DNA of 64,000 bases from Bimastos eiseni (GCA_959347315.1 OY365806.1:27488291-27552290); one strand, 5' to 3'. Positions 35,909 to 48,972 are shown, counted from the first letter of the stretch. Notes: generated by a model not told the origin, from the letters alone. Translations and numbers: made by a program.

Positions 35909-36340
35909 TGATGTGTCAAATGCATCAAACGCTGCTAAGGGATAATTAGGAAGGACTTGAATGACACACTGTACAGCAGGACTTTAATTGGTATCTTCCT
36001 CATTCAATAGAAAGAGAAGTCTACTATGCAGACATAAAATGCCGAGGAATCAGTCATTTACGAACATTCTTGGGTCGTGGGAATTCTGATTTTTACCGAG
36101 ATGCATTTCTAATGTCAGTGAGTTGCAGTGATCAAATAAAAAAAATGGTTTAAAACGAAGACAGACGAGACAGACAAAGGACAAATCAGACAAGAGGTCT
36201 GATTCTGAATAATATGAACATACGAAACATAGTCCTACGTGTATAAACATGTATGTGGGAGTTTCAATTGAAAAGGACTTGATTCTGATTGATTGATTGA
36301 TTGGTTGAATAATTAATTCATTGATTGATATCCTCAATAG
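35441..36340. other. Unrecognised stretch with (AGAC)n
   Basis: Holds an AGAC tetranucleotide run at 35877–35908 and GATT repeats at about 36285–36300. No gene recognised. Confidence 0.5.
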
Positions 36341-37062
36341 ATTGCTGCAGCTGTCGGCCATCATCTCCGGAAACAGTTGCTGCCGATGACGTCGTTGGAT
36401 GCGGCATATTTCCGAGGAAGTCCTCGTCATCTGTGGGGAGACTGGGCGACTGCAGGTGTCGTCATTGGGATGCTGTTCAGCAGCAACACGTCTTCACTCT
36501 GCCTCCACCTCCATCGCCTCCCGTCGACTCCTCTTCCGATTCCTTCCATGTCTTCCACTTCCCATCAGTCATCGACAATCAACCGACTCTCAATGGAATC
36601 CTACCCATCGATCGTAATCCATCCATCTCAGCCACTCTACCACTCCGTCCATCAGTTCACACCACCATCAGCACCACTTCCACCATCATTTCGTCCGCGA
36701 CTCCGTCGGATCGAAGAACAAATGCTGCCTGTGACAGTGATGACGGAGATGCCACTGCTGATCATGGTGCCAAGGATCACCGTCGTCATCATCATCATCA
36801 CCGTTTGAGTCATCACCGAGATGCAAGTGATGGAAGCGCCGTTGCCATTGCGTCAGGACATAGTAAATCGGATTCATCCAGCACCCAGCCTCCTCCTCAT
36901 CCTCCTCTTCCTCCTCATCCTCCTCTTCCTCCTCATCCTCCTCTTCCTCCTCATCCTCCTCTTCCTCCCCATCCTCCTCTGCTTCCGTCTCCTCCTCAGT
37001 ATATTATTAACTCCAGAGATTCACGGAGCAGGCGCGTTCATTTCGCCGGTCACGTCAGCTAA
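36341..37062 (+). CDS. Candidate final coding exon (Pro/Ser/His-rich tail), possibly of the protocadherin
   Basis: After a possible acceptor (TCCTCAATAG|ATTG) one frame (codons beginning 36343) stays open for 240 codons to a TAA at 37060. The protein is Ser/Pro/Asp-rich and disordered, with PPPPSPPVDSSSD, an Asp-rich patch, HHHHH, a region of six or so PPHPPL repeats and a basic end RDSRSRRVHFAGHVS. Codon use (GAT GAC GTC, GAC AGT GAT GAC) looks coding. A cytoplasmic protocadherin tail is plausible because the upstream gene lacks one and is on this strand. Exon 2 ends in phase 0 while this frame needs one extra base, so at least one linking exon would be required. A second frame (36341–36808) is also open and in phase 0 with exon 2, so the choice of frame is uncertain. 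Confidence 0.45.
36886..36985 (+). repeat. 18-bp imperfect repeat CCTCCTCATCCTCCTCTT
   Basis: About five pyrimidine-rich units, read as PPHPPL in the candidate tail exon. Confidence 0.85.
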
Positions 37063-38580
37063 GAAGATCGAAGCAAATTAAGGACGATTAGCATTAAGGC
37101 TGCCCGACCGAACGACTGAATGAACGACCGACCGAATGACCGAACGAACGAACAAACGACAGACGGCGCTTGGTCTACGACGGGACCCTTACTAGATCAG
37201 GATCGAGTCAAAGCAGAATCTTTCTGGCAGACTGATGAAGTCAAGCTCTGCCTCTCAAAAGGCAACTCGTTCGTTCTAAGCTCATTATTGAAAGCGAAGT
37301 TATGCTGTGCTCGTGTTTTCATAATTCGATGTGCGGAACACATAATGAAAAGCGAGAATAGGAGAGAAAATGTACAGAAGGCGGATGAAATCCAGTATGA
37401 TGACGTAAGTGTTGATCGATCGGTTCGATAGAAAGGCTATCCTAAGAAATATGGAATAGAGGGAATTGGATGTGAGCAGTTGAGATCAGGAGGAACATCA
37501 GAGGAGAAAAAGATTGATATCAATATATAGGAGGAAAATACTGACCAGAAACTAGAAGAGATACAAATAAGAAGTTGGAGAAAATTATATGCTGTTCGCG
37601 ACTTCATTTTCTTAACCTGGGCGTATGACCCCACAACTTCCTTCTCAGCGATAGTTAAACATCATTGCTCTCGGGTTTCAGCCGGTACACGATCTGTCAC
37701 TAATATGCCATAAGTCTTTGAATACATTTATCTGTTTCTGACCTGGAAAGTATTTTGACTGAAACATAAAATTGTATACATAATTATTTGTAATCGTCAT
37801 CTCGGGACTCGCACAGTAAATCAAAGGAACCTACAACCACCTTATTTGGAGACGTTTTATCAACTTAAAACCAAGAGTCGGGCAAGGTCAGGTTGCGTCA
37901 GTGATCAATATTTATGGGGTCAGGTCAGGTTTACAGTCAGACGGATACGATGGATGGTGTTAGGAATTGAAGCGGCGCAAGAGATAAGTGCCAGAGGGTA
38001 TCATATAACCACGAGTCGATCTAGAATCAAAATGAGACAGATAGTGTTAAAGCTAGGAGAGAAGGACGATGAGAACTGCGTGGAAGATAACGGGAAATAT
38101 CGAAAGACCAGAGTGGAAGTACAGAGATCATCGAATATAAATGAGGTTCCGTACAAAGAGGTTGAGAGGTCAAAGGAAATACACTGACGCGAAAGAAAAA
38201 CGAGGACCGATAAAGAGGAATAGAAGAAAGGAATAAAAAGAGGCAAAAACGAGCTGAAATGGACGAAATCGAGACTGACGAATATTCAGATGAAAGATAA
38301 CTGTTACAGAGGTATAATTACTAGGAATTGTTTTCCTGGAATAATTAGAATACGATTGTTCGTTCATATAGTTAGAACATAATTTCTTTTCTTGGGATCG
38401 CTAATACATCTGATAAAAATATCATATACAAGAATGGCCCTGACGATAATAACAGTAGTAATACCTATAAGTTTTTTGTAGTAGTATGGTAGCAGTCGTT
38501 ATGGAAGTGGAAGTAGTGGTAGTAGTAGCAGTATGAATAATGATAATATTAATAGTTATTATTATTATCAGACCCGTCGA
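37063..38580. other. Unrecognised stretch
   Basis: Contains ACCGAACGA-type short repeats (37100–37160) and a 113-codon open frame at 37846–38187 without recognised homology. If the tail exon is real, the first part would be its 3' UTR. Confidence 0.35.
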
Positions 38581-38799
38581 GAGCAAAGTGGGGGCCGGTA
38601 CAACTTATATTTTTGAGTATGAATGAAGACTGAGTGATAGTATACTATAATACAACATAGACCTACTGGAAAATGTTGCAAAATTACGAGCCCTACACTT
38701 ACATCATACATGATACATCACTCACTTATCAAAGTTTTCATCAATTCATCATCATTCCTCACTGTCGGCTGAATGATAACGAAAGTAAATAATTTTATT

Positions 38800-39600
38800 T
38801 TTTTTAATTCATAATTTCAAGAAAAGAAGCTAACTGAAAAAATGAAAGTCTACAAACATCCACAAACTGCAGTTGTTGAAACAGTTTTACTTGTCTGCAA
38901 GGGATGAGTTCAGAGATGGAATATTTTAGCTGATTCCTTAGTAACTGGATTAAAAAAAGCTTTTTGTTGCAGTGTCGAGTCTTTGCAACAAATCTGAACT
39001 TTTTTGGAAGTTTTTCCAAGAAGATTATGACTGCAGGGTCATTTGTGAAAACGTTTGTGAACGTTAAACTGCCGACATTTGCAAAGATTTAATAGACGAG
39101 GTTGACTCATTAAAACTAATTAATCATGCAAATATTTGCTCAAAAATTATTCAACTTTTTCAGTTGTTGAATAAACTGAATGAAATTTCACTACAGAATA
39201 TCTTTCCCAATTTAATTTTTGCCATGAAGATTTTTTGTCTTCCAGCTTCCGTTGCAAGTGCAGAGGGAACATGCAGTGTGTTAAAACGAATAAAAAGAAC
39301 TATCAGCTGGCAACAATGTGTCAAAACAGAGTCAATGGATTGGCAACATTGGCCATTGAAGCAGAGTTGGCAAAAACTTAAAATTTTTATTCCGCTATTG
39401 ATTCTTTTGCAAGCAAAAAGGCCAGAAAGGCCTCCTTATGAACTAATTGAGAATATTAAAGTAAAAATCTGGTTAATAAAACCATATATGATTTGTTAAT
39501 AAATTTGTTAATAATAACAGAAACAATTTACAAATAATCAAAGGGTGGGGGCCCCTTATTTATTTAATTCAGGGTGGGGCCCGGGTATTTGATCCCCCTT
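38800..39600 (+). pseudogene. hAT-family transposase remnant (dimerisation domain)
   Basis: The frame at 39164–39499 reads NIFPNLIFAMKIFCLPASV then ASAEGTCSVLKRIKRTI, the conserved 'P.L..A..IL...PVSVASAERSFS.LK.IK..LR' block of hAT C-terminal dimerisation domains. Upstream, traces such as CKDLIDEVDSLK continue the same protein with stops. GGGTGGGGCCC runs at 39543–39585 and GTGGGGGCCGG at 38590 resemble the G/C-rich ends of such elements. Inactive. Confidence 0.7.
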
Positions 39601-40083
39601 TCCCCCTCTCAATCGGTCTTATTATCATGTGATAACAACGACGACGATGATGATGATTATGATAATGACAAATATAATAATAATAACTAGAAGAAGAAGA
39701 TGAGGAGGATGGCAAGGAAGAAGTCGAAGTTGAAGAAGAAGTATTATTAATATACTGATACCTGGCGAACTCAATAGGCCTAATAGTGAACATATTTGCG
39801 AAACACATTTCTCCTGGAACTTCAAAACTGCCCCTAAAAGCCATCGAATTGTAGCAATGATTGAAAATAGAAACGCGTGTGAAAAGATGATCGAGAAATA
39901 GTGACGAATAAACGGTTTTAAATACTGTTCAAATGCAGATGCAGACGTTTTCTTATAGGATCGATCGGATGACATGGATGATCCCTTCCTTCAATGAATT
40001 GATTGGTCAGATCAGAGTTTTTGTTGTCGAAAAAGAAGATCAACAGCTCTACAGATCAGTAGAGGAACTGAACTCTACTTCAA

Positions 40084-40117
<34 letters not shown>

Positions 40118-40560
40118 GTGCTAAAATGTCCGCAAATAACGCAGAGGCGCAATACATTATACAGTCACGCCTATTAGGCCCTAAGGATAGAACGATATGT
40201 CCAGTTCTTATATTAGCTGCAAGACGACGCGCTAAACTTTGGTAGTTTCGATTAAAACTAAAAATGGGCTTAGTCAGTCAGAGGCTACGTCTGGAAGGAA
40301 GTGAGCAGTTGAGTTTGTGGTCTATGGGAGAATCCAGATTATAATTAGTTTATGTCAAAAGGGTCGAGTAAAAATAAGATGTCTACAGATCTTCAACTCG
40401 TTAAAATACCCAGCAAAGGCAGCCAATCCAAAAACAGAGGCCTGTCAAGTTGTGCTATTTTTAGCCATAGCCAATTAATCCGAGTGCGTGTTTAGTCTAA
40501 TATGGTTCTATAAAGTGCTACACATTTTAACAATATAATACAACTCTGCATTTATAACGC
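39601..40560. other. Unrecognised stretch with GAT/AAT microsatellites
   Basis: ACGACGATGATGATTATGAT and AATAATAATAAC runs at about 39636–39690, and an AT run at 40087–40113. No gene recognised. Confidence 0.5.
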
Positions 40561-40562
40561 GC

Positions 40563-40760
40563 TTTAACACAAGTCTTGCACGAAAGCGCACACGTGTGCA
40601 CGTCTCGACGGCGCAACTGCAGTTGTAATGCAGAGCAATTGTGCGCGACGGATTTGCTCAAGGTCCCTACACAGTAATTGATGCCTCGGACGAGAGGCGA
40701 ACCCGCTCACTAGGCGCACACAGGGTGTTACGGGCTGACCGCTCTGGTCAGCCCGTTCTG
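40563..40760 (-). mobile_element. tRNA-derived SINE, copy 1
   Basis: Shares GCACACGCCTCGACGGC-like, CAACTGCAGTTATACTGCAG-like, GCTCAAGGTCCCTAC and GTTACGGGCTGACCGCTCT blocks with the copy at 47475–47640. The tRNA-like head is on the minus strand, at the right end. Here the head is disrupted by a short inverted segment that makes two adjacent hairpins (40731–40755 and 40763–40783). Confidence 0.75.
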
Positions 40761-40969
40761 ATCGATTGGTTTTTAACCAATCGACTACCATGCCAAGACA
40801 AATTTTGTCTCATTGGCACTGAACGACTGCTAGTAGTAGGCCGCATACTCGTAAACCTTATGCTACTCGTAATCGAAAGATAGACTGCACCCAAAAAGGA
40901 AGCTACGGTAGTCAGTGAAGGCCTATTCCCTGCCGTTGTATGTTCTTTTGAGCCTGGAATTACCAGTGA

Positions 40970-41165
40970 TGTCGTACTCGAGTCCGGCAAAGGACTCGAG
41001 TCCGACTCGAGACTGTTTTTCGGATGTCTCGGACTCGGACTAACATGACTCGGACTCGGAATAACATGACTCGGACTTGGACTCGGACTCGAAGCTCTTG
41101 ACTCGAATTTTGACTCCGTGACTGGGTTTTCGAGTCACGATTTTGGGATTTTGTCTCACTGCAGA
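40970..41165 (+). repeat. GACTCG-rich dispersed repeat, left part
   Basis: Multiple GACTCGGACTCGGA words, with CTTGACTCGAATTTTGACTC and GGGTTTTCGAGTCACG. A related right part lies at 41635–41720, leaving a different 470-bp sequence between them. Confidence 0.8.
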
Positions 41166-41634
41166 AACTACATATGCTCACTACTTACTTACTTAAAATG
41201 GCTCCTATTCTAACCTAGATTGTATTTAGATCTCTAAGCATTCTTGGCCAACTTCGAATTAGTTTGTGTACGTTGTGCAGTGTGTTCCTGGTGCAGTGTG
41301 TCGTGGTGCACACACTGCACAGCGCTGCGTTGGAGGGTGGGGTATAGGTGGCGTGTGGAGCTATTGCTTTAAGGTCGCGCGTGGCCAGCCTCTGGAACTT
41401 GGAGTGGTCATCGCTTTGATCTGAGTTGGGCGGCTGTCGGGGCTGTTTGTAATTATGACTGTGACCGTTGTTCTCTCGCCTCCCTTGCGCCCCCAGGGGT
41501 ATAATCATTGCCCTGGGCTAAGGGTGTCTTAGTGTTCGGTTGTGGGTTGGGTATAATAGAGGTGTCATAAACACAGATATGGGAAAATGGGACCCTGTGT
41601 TTTAACAAGACCTTTTATTGTGTGTTTTCGTGTA
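41166..41634. other. Sequence lying between the two GACTCG blocks
   Basis: More GC-rich than its surroundings, with GTGCAGTGTG and TGCACACACTGCAC words that can pair. A 97-codon minus frame (41215–41508) has no clear homology. It may be an insertion into the GACTCG element. Confidence 0.35.
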
Positions 41635-41725
41635 CTTGGACTCGGACTTGGACATTTGGGACTCGGACTCTAGCAACTCTGGACTCGCACTCGACTCGGT
41701 TTAGGTGGACTCGACTACATCACTG
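41635..41725 (+). repeat. GACTCG-rich dispersed repeat, right part
   Basis: CTTGGACTCGGACTTGGAC, GGGACTCGGACTC, GCACTCGACTCGG and GTGGACTCGACTACATCACTG words continue the family seen at 40970. Confidence 0.8.
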
Positions 41726-43090
41726 AGAATTACAAAGGCCCTCACATTTTTGCAGGCCGACTTCCGACCATACAACTGCTTAGAAATTATAAAATTAGTT
41801 ATTTTGTTGCGCCACTCCAATGACTCCAATCACTCCATCAAGGCGTAATACCCAGATTCTATTCCTGGGTCTCCACACGACAACCCTCATCACCGACTAC
41901 CACCGTAGCACCATGCTGTCTCTTCGGCTTGAACCCCCGGATTTCGACCTGGCAAAGGAAATAAACGAGAGACTTTGCTTTTGCGGACTTGATTTGGTAT
42001 AGCGCTGGTATATAAGCGGGTCTCCTTGACGTGACTTTTTGTGGGCGCTGAGAAATTTTCGAAGATGTATCACATTACATTACATTACGTTACATCAGTG
42101 GTCTGGCTACACACGTCGATTTCATTCAGTTGAAGCACTTGGCGAAAAACAATGGAATTCATATGCACTGGAAGTTCCTTCCTTAAACCCAATAGGTTTT
42201 ACCGTATGTTTCGAACGAAATTCCGTTAACTTAAAACTAGTTGAATGCCCATCAACATCTGACTTTTAAAGTAATTATACCAGTCTTGAAAATGTTGGTT
42301 TTCATGATGTTGAAACCTGTGTGTTTTGCTTTCCCTTAGATCTCGTACACTGGGACATTTTCTCAATCATATTGGACTAAAAATAGCTACCCGCGCTAAC
42401 GACACCGCAGAACTATACTAAAAGACAATCGCTATAATAGCAAGGGTTTAGTCGTAAAATGGCATGCCAATTAGGCATAAACTTTATCCAGAAAAAAATT
42501 GATTTTATAATGAACGAAACAGTGCATCTCCCCTAGGTAACAGACGAAACAATAATACAACTTTGCATGAAGACCCATCAATCTCGGCACAAACAATTTC
42601 CACGTTTCTACGCAGTTAGTGATGAAGGAAATCCCCAATTCCAAGCTATTCTAGGTTGCTCAATAGATTGCTATATATAGCCTATTTCTTCTCTTTCTAG
42701 ATTACTTATAAATGAACGTCAGAGGAACAGTTTCGCAGATTTCTTAACGTTACGATGTCGCAAAATGAGTAATTTTGGCGTTTCTCTAAAAGCCAGGTTG
42801 GTTTCATACGAAATATTATCTCTACTGTCATACGATAGAAATTGCTCAGCGCACATTCACAGGTGCTGAAGGGCAGTCAAACTCACTTTGGAATCTTCAG
42901 AGCTTGTCGCAAATCATTGGAGGAGCTAGGATTCCTATCCAACTGACCCTACAGCGTATTTGAAGACTTCCATCTAAGTCCACTCCTGAACACTAGGCCT
43001 AATATTATGTTCTAAGCCTTTTTTTGCGTAGGATAGAGGCGCGCATAGGCCTACAATCCTGAGATCTGTACGCAATGCTGATTAATACTG
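41726..43090. other. Unrecognised stretch
   Basis: Short direct ATTACATTACGTTACAT repeats near 42072–42095. No gene or known element recognised. Confidence 0.4.
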
Positions 43091-43091
43091 A

Positions 43092-43552
43092 TAGACCCCG
43101 AGTTGTATGGTCTCGAGACGTCTCGAGACAGTTTTTTTAGTGTCTCGGTCTCGGTCTCCGAGGCCTGCTGTCTCGGTCTCGGTCTCGAGGTAGCGTCTCG
43201 AATTTTCAGAAACTGTCTTGAAGTGAATGTCTTATTCTGTCTCGAACAAGATGTCTCGATAAGTTTCGCGTGAACTGTCTTAAAATCTTGCGCAGCAATA
43301 TAAAAACAGTTCTCAGGAATTTGTGCTATATACATTATAAGTTTCAAATTGAAATTACAAATAAAAATTATTCCCGAAAACTGATACGTTAGCATTTTAA
43401 AGCATTTTATATAGGATCACTTGTCGTTTACTGTCTCGTACTGTCTTGAACCTAGTGTCTCGGTCTCGGTCTTGGTACCTCACTGTCTCGGTCTCGGCAC
43501 CTCACTGTCTCGGTCTCGTCTTGGTCTTGAAGTTTCAAGTCTTGCATACAAC
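43092..43552 (+). repeat. GTCTCG-rich dispersed repeat
   Basis: GTCTCGAGACGTCTCGAGAC and repeated GTCTCGGTCTCGG words at 43105–43205 and again at 43435–43535, around an AT-rich centre. The outer words AGTTGTATGG (43100) and CATACAACTCTGG (43545) are partly complementary, suggesting a foldback-like dispersed element. Confidence 0.75.
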
Positions 43553-45134
43553 TCTGGATAGACCCTATATATATATATCGCACTAATATTTCAGATATTA
43601 GACCTATACAACCAAATATCGAGCTACATGACAAACTGCAAAGGTGTTTGAACTGTACGCCAATTTTTTTAATGATATAGGCCCTAAATTATTATTAGGA
43701 GTGTACACATTCAAAAGGTTATTATCCTAAGATTGGATTGACCAGTTTAAGCCCTATTAGATCTAGATATGTTTCGACATAATTTACCACGAATACGTAG
43801 GCCTACATCGATGGATTTCCGTAGACCGAGGCGTGCACTAATCCGACTAAATTAAGGCGTGAAACAGAATCTTTCATTCTCTGCACACTTCCTGAAACAG
43901 AGTCTTTCATTTCCTGCGCACTACCGTCTAAGGAAGTGCAGGAAGTGCGCAGGAAATAAGAAATTAACTCGAGCCTAGTTTTTGCTCCTATAAGGTCTAT
44001 TGAGATCTAATATTTATGTTCTAAGATCAATCGCATGCTTTAATGTAGGCCTACTAAATTAATAGATAGGTGATTGACTAGGACTCACGGTCCGTTAGAC
44101 GGAAAGGTCGGTGTCTAAGGATCAGGAAAACACTGTGTAATTAAGGATTTTGGCATTGTTGTAATTTGATCCCTATCAGATAGGCTTACCTAGTTTTTAT
44201 ATCGAATTTTTTACTTTCATTAAGAGGTGTGAATAGCCTACTTATGGAATTTTATTGCGTTTTCATGAACTGTGCCGTATTTCACATTTAAAACACTGAA
44301 ATTGCACATTTAGGCCAATTGTGATCTCATTTATTAAGCTTGTTTCCTCCGCATTGAATTCCGAATTGTAACATAGACATTTTACTTTGCCAAGTCAATT
44401 GTTTGGTGCTATGTTTCTAATTAGGCCTACTTGCACTATAACAAAATCAGATTTATTTCCGATCAATAGATGCAACGTCGCTGATTAAACGTAGACCTAC
44501 ACAGCAAACTAGTTCTGGTCTGAAAACTTGATCAGATCGAAACCAGAATAACCAACAGGAAATGTCATGGAAGAAGGTAGGCTTCCTACAACATCCATCA
44601 ACTAGTGATATCTTTAAAATGTGCAGACGTCAATGACGTATAGGCCTACCACCAATCAAAAATATTGTTACAAAGTATTTGATTGACAGGCTTAACTTCT
44701 GAATGTAGGCAGTCTGCAAATCCAAATGAAATCAATAAATGGATCGCTAATTATAACCGAACATTGGCATAATAAAACTAAATTCAACTTTTAGATTAGC
44801 AACCGAGAGATAAAAATAGCGAGGCTTTGCATTCAGCTGTGACTGGACGACCGACCGTCTGGACAATCATGGATTCAGGATCCTATAGGGACCTACATTG
44901 CATGTCGGGTTATGCATTGCTATGCAGCAACCGCCATTTATATGTGAATTACCTTCCCCGCATTCACTGGAAATCTGGAATAGGCGATTACTGTCCGTTA
45001 ATTGCTATTAGCGGCTTCGCACCCTTTAGTCATAATTTAAGCTAACTGAGCACGTCGTCCAAAGACATAAATCACAGTTAAGATCGCCGCTTCTAGTGTT
45101 TCCTAAGGCACCTCTGTGTGACTTCTGGCTACAG
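43553..45134. other. Unrecognised stretch upstream of the zinc-finger gene
   Basis: Rich in TAGGCCTA words. First exon(s) of the zinc-finger gene may lie here; I could not identify them. An open frame at 44827–45045 has no supporting splice sites. Confidence 0.35.
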
Positions 45135-48100
45135 GATGCAAACAATGAAGATCCATCTTCATTAGCGCCACCTGTCGCAGAATCTCGAGACGGTCTCCAG
45201 ACGGCAGAGGGCGCCACAAGCAAATCGTCTTCAAAGGAAGTGACGACGATAGGTGGCGCTGTCTTGCAAGAAACGACACCTCAGGTATTCACGTTGAAAT
45301 CGTATACGCTGCTTCCTTATCCGATCGTAGGCAACGAAGTTTACCAGCAATTATATAGGCTAGCGTTAGGATTAATCGCTTCTTTCTCAACCAACTGCTT
45401 ACTCTAGTAATGATTAAATATACGTGGGCCTACATACACATGTATGTGGGCTTGCGTATGCCTGTAAGTATAGCCTATCCTCTCTTTTGCCTCATCCCCA
45501 ATCTCACTACTCTTCCTCACTAGAGTATAATATATACTATGTCCATTGCATACGTGGGTATAGACGAAGAAACATGCGTATCCCACACTCTTCTTCACTT
45601 TAAGCATTACCAGTATTTCGTCAAGAGTCTCAAGACATCGCTTTAAAGTGGGAAATTGGTTCTAGTACTCAAGTGACAAGTTTCCTCGTATCAGTGAGAA
45701 CAACATACGAGAGTGAACAAGTGTTGGCTCCACAGCTCAGGCAACTGATGAGATACATTAGGCCTACGTTGATGAATTAATAGGCTATAATGACGAATTC
45801 CTGAATAAAATTGAGCTAATTGCCTGCCAGTATTGATGGACATTGTAACCAACTTTCTGGGCAAAACAATATATCATGAAATTATGCTCAGCTGGTTGAA
45901 AAGATGTTCCAGCATTTTATCTGATGGCTGCCACTGAGGTGCATTTTCTTGCATTAACCAAGGGGATTTTCCCTCAGCAAATCTTGATGATATCAGCAAT
46001 CAACATGGCAAAATGATTTCATCAGGATATTGCCACAATGTAGAAACGATTTAATTATGTATGGAGCTCCTGACACCAAATGCTAACTCAAATCAACCGC
46101 AATTCAGTCTGGGAAAGTTAGAAAATTAAATTACAAGTGCATTTTTAATCTAGGCCCATGCACTAACTAAATATTTTGATGCTTTGCTTAAATCTTGCGG
46201 ACCATTCCAAAAAAATACTGCTGAATTCAGTAGCCTACCATTGTATTTAGCATGCCAAACTCTATAGAAACCGCTGAAGTTTCTTCCGAACCAAAAAGGT
46301 TACAATTTGATGTCCATTGTAATTAGCTATTTGAAGTTAACTGAAGACTCATTAATTTCATGATTTCACTGAATCACTTGTAAATTAAGACAATTTAACA
46401 TTTAGACCGGAAGAATGTATATAGAGTCTAAGTAGCAGCGTGAATTAAGGAGACAATTTCTAAACAGATAAATGGGAAGGATTCTCCAGGTTACGTAATC
46501 TTGCAAGTCTTTGCCGATTCTTCAAATTCGCTAACAACGAATGCACAATATATCCAATTATTACTTTTGTATTTTATTCTGTAATTGTCAGCCATCGCCG
46601 ATGGATTGCATTCTACCGAAGGAAGAATGCAGCGCAGAAATTAATGAGAAACAACAACTGATTAAAGAAACAGTAAGCTGATTATATAAACTGTATAATT
46701 ATTTGGAGAAATTATGTCAGATGTTAAAACTTAAATTAGAAGTAGATGATCTACAGAAACTCCGCATTGAGATGAGCGTTATAATCTAAATAGAGTCTGA
46801 AATCTTGCTCAACAACTGAGTCAGTCAATTTATATGTAGCCTAGGTATCAGGTATCAGATATTCCCCCTCGTTTTGAAACTGGGGCGGGGGGGGGCAAAA
46901 CCCCCAATTTTAGTGCTCAGTGCCCCCCCATGTGCCCCCAAATCGGTTCTTTTTTATGTTTATCCAATGGCTTTTTAAGATTACTTCTGTTAAGATAATT
47001 TGTGCCATCATTTTTTAAATTTCAGGGGGAAAAATGAAAAAGTGGGGGGCAGAACAAAATTTCCGCTTCGCGCAATCTTTTTTTAAATTATACCCTCCCC
47101 ACTTCATAACCTTGTTACACCTCTGCTAGGTATATACCTTTAATGTGGCATTTGGCTTAGCATGATTTGAATTTTCTTTGCAAAATAATCTCTAAGAATC
47201 AACCGTTAGGCACCATAAATAAAAGTTGTTAAATTTAAGGAGTTATTATTTTCGTGTTATCTATGAATTTATATCGTGCCTGCTTATATATAGTCTAGTA
47301 TCGTCGTAATGAAACCGTAAAAATGAATTTTAGAAAATTCCTAGCGTCTGCGTTCGCCGTGTAGGCCTACAGAAAGGCATTGGGCCTATTATTTTCTATA
47401 AAAGAACACCGATATTCATTCATTGATTTCCGAAATTTGATACCGCCCTTCCTCCAACATCTTTTTGCTCAGAAGTGCATACACACGCCTCGACGGCTCA
47501 ACTGCAGTTATACTGCAGAGCAATGGTGCGCGAAGGACTTGCTCAAGGTCCCTACCCGGATGAGGCTCGAACCTGCGCGCTCAGCACACACTGAACGTTA
47601 CGGGCTGACCGCTCTTACCGATCGGCCACTGTGCCACACCGAGATATGTTAGATGCATGTAAGTATTTTACTGAGGAAAGTCAAACTTTCTTCGTAACCG
47701 TTAATATCCAGCTACGTGTAACTGCTTCCAATTCAGAGATTGCAAGCAGGAACTTATTATACGATCATCTTGGAAACATCATGATGGCATGCCGAGTTCA
47801 AACTAGGATCAGATTATAAGATAAATAGCAACTATTAGCGAGAAATGAATTTCAGCCAAAAGAAAAGATTGATGAATAACCTCGTATGTAACGAGGTATG
47901 TAACAGTGTATATAGGGCTTATCTGCCTAAATGAGAAGATACTTAACTTAAGAAACTGCCTCTGCCTTTGTGCCTGTCTTGGATATGAAGTAAGTAAATG
48001 TCGGTGACTTTCTTTGGCTTTGGCACACGAGGGCGGGTGGCCAATTCTTTCATTCACAGTGCTGGAAAGATCATGAAAAACTGAGGTGCTGCGACTGGTG

Positions 48101-48939
48101 CAGGAGGATAGATCACCATCGACAAAGGCCGAAATATACAACAGAACATTGAACTGAATCGATCACAGATTTCGTGTGACCTCGTTTCTCAGGGAAAGGG
48201 AAATGTTGCAGAAAAAATCCACACACAGATCAAGAACTAAGCTGCTGGAATGGTTGATGGGTAAAGTAAATGGACGAAGCTACAAAATAAGTTAATGAAC
48301 ATATGAGATCGGTGATGGAGAATTTCGGGGTCTGCTAGAGGAAGGAACACTTAAGAAGAATAGGAACATGCAGTTCACAAGTTTCTAATTTTCAATTTCA
48401 TATAAAATCCAATGTAAAACGGTTTGTCATATTTGTACTATATATTATTCAAAGCATGGACGACTTGGTTTCAGATGGAGACCTACAGAGAAGATTATTT
48501 TAATGAACATTGGGAACGGAACCTTTTGTGGGAAGAGGTGAATTCTCTTCGTCAACAAGTTCATCTTCTTCTGTCGCAGTTGTCGACTGCAAAAAAACAG
48601 GTCAGTTTAGAAACATACGACTCATTTCGCTCTCATTGCTTTGTTAAATTGCTCGGAAACTTTCTTATTAGATTGCTTGTAGATTTGAATCACGTTAATT
48701 CAGAATACGGACAGAGTAAACCTACGCCATGGCCAAGGTAAATTAAGTCGCTAACTATTCAAACACTTGCCTGCCTCTAGTAACATTCAAACTGTAGACT
48801 ATAATATTTCATTATAGTTATGTTTAATGTGCTGCAGTTTGGTTAGACAGAACAATTTTATGGAGGCAGAAGAAGAGCCCTGTCCTATAGAAATAGCTTT
48901 TTGTGTACATATCTAGGCCCATATGTTAAATTACTGTAC

Positions 48940-48972
<33 letters not shown>

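Noticed and set aside
37846..38187. 113-aa ORF as a gene
   Set aside because: No ATG context, splice sites or homology; codon use not distinctive.
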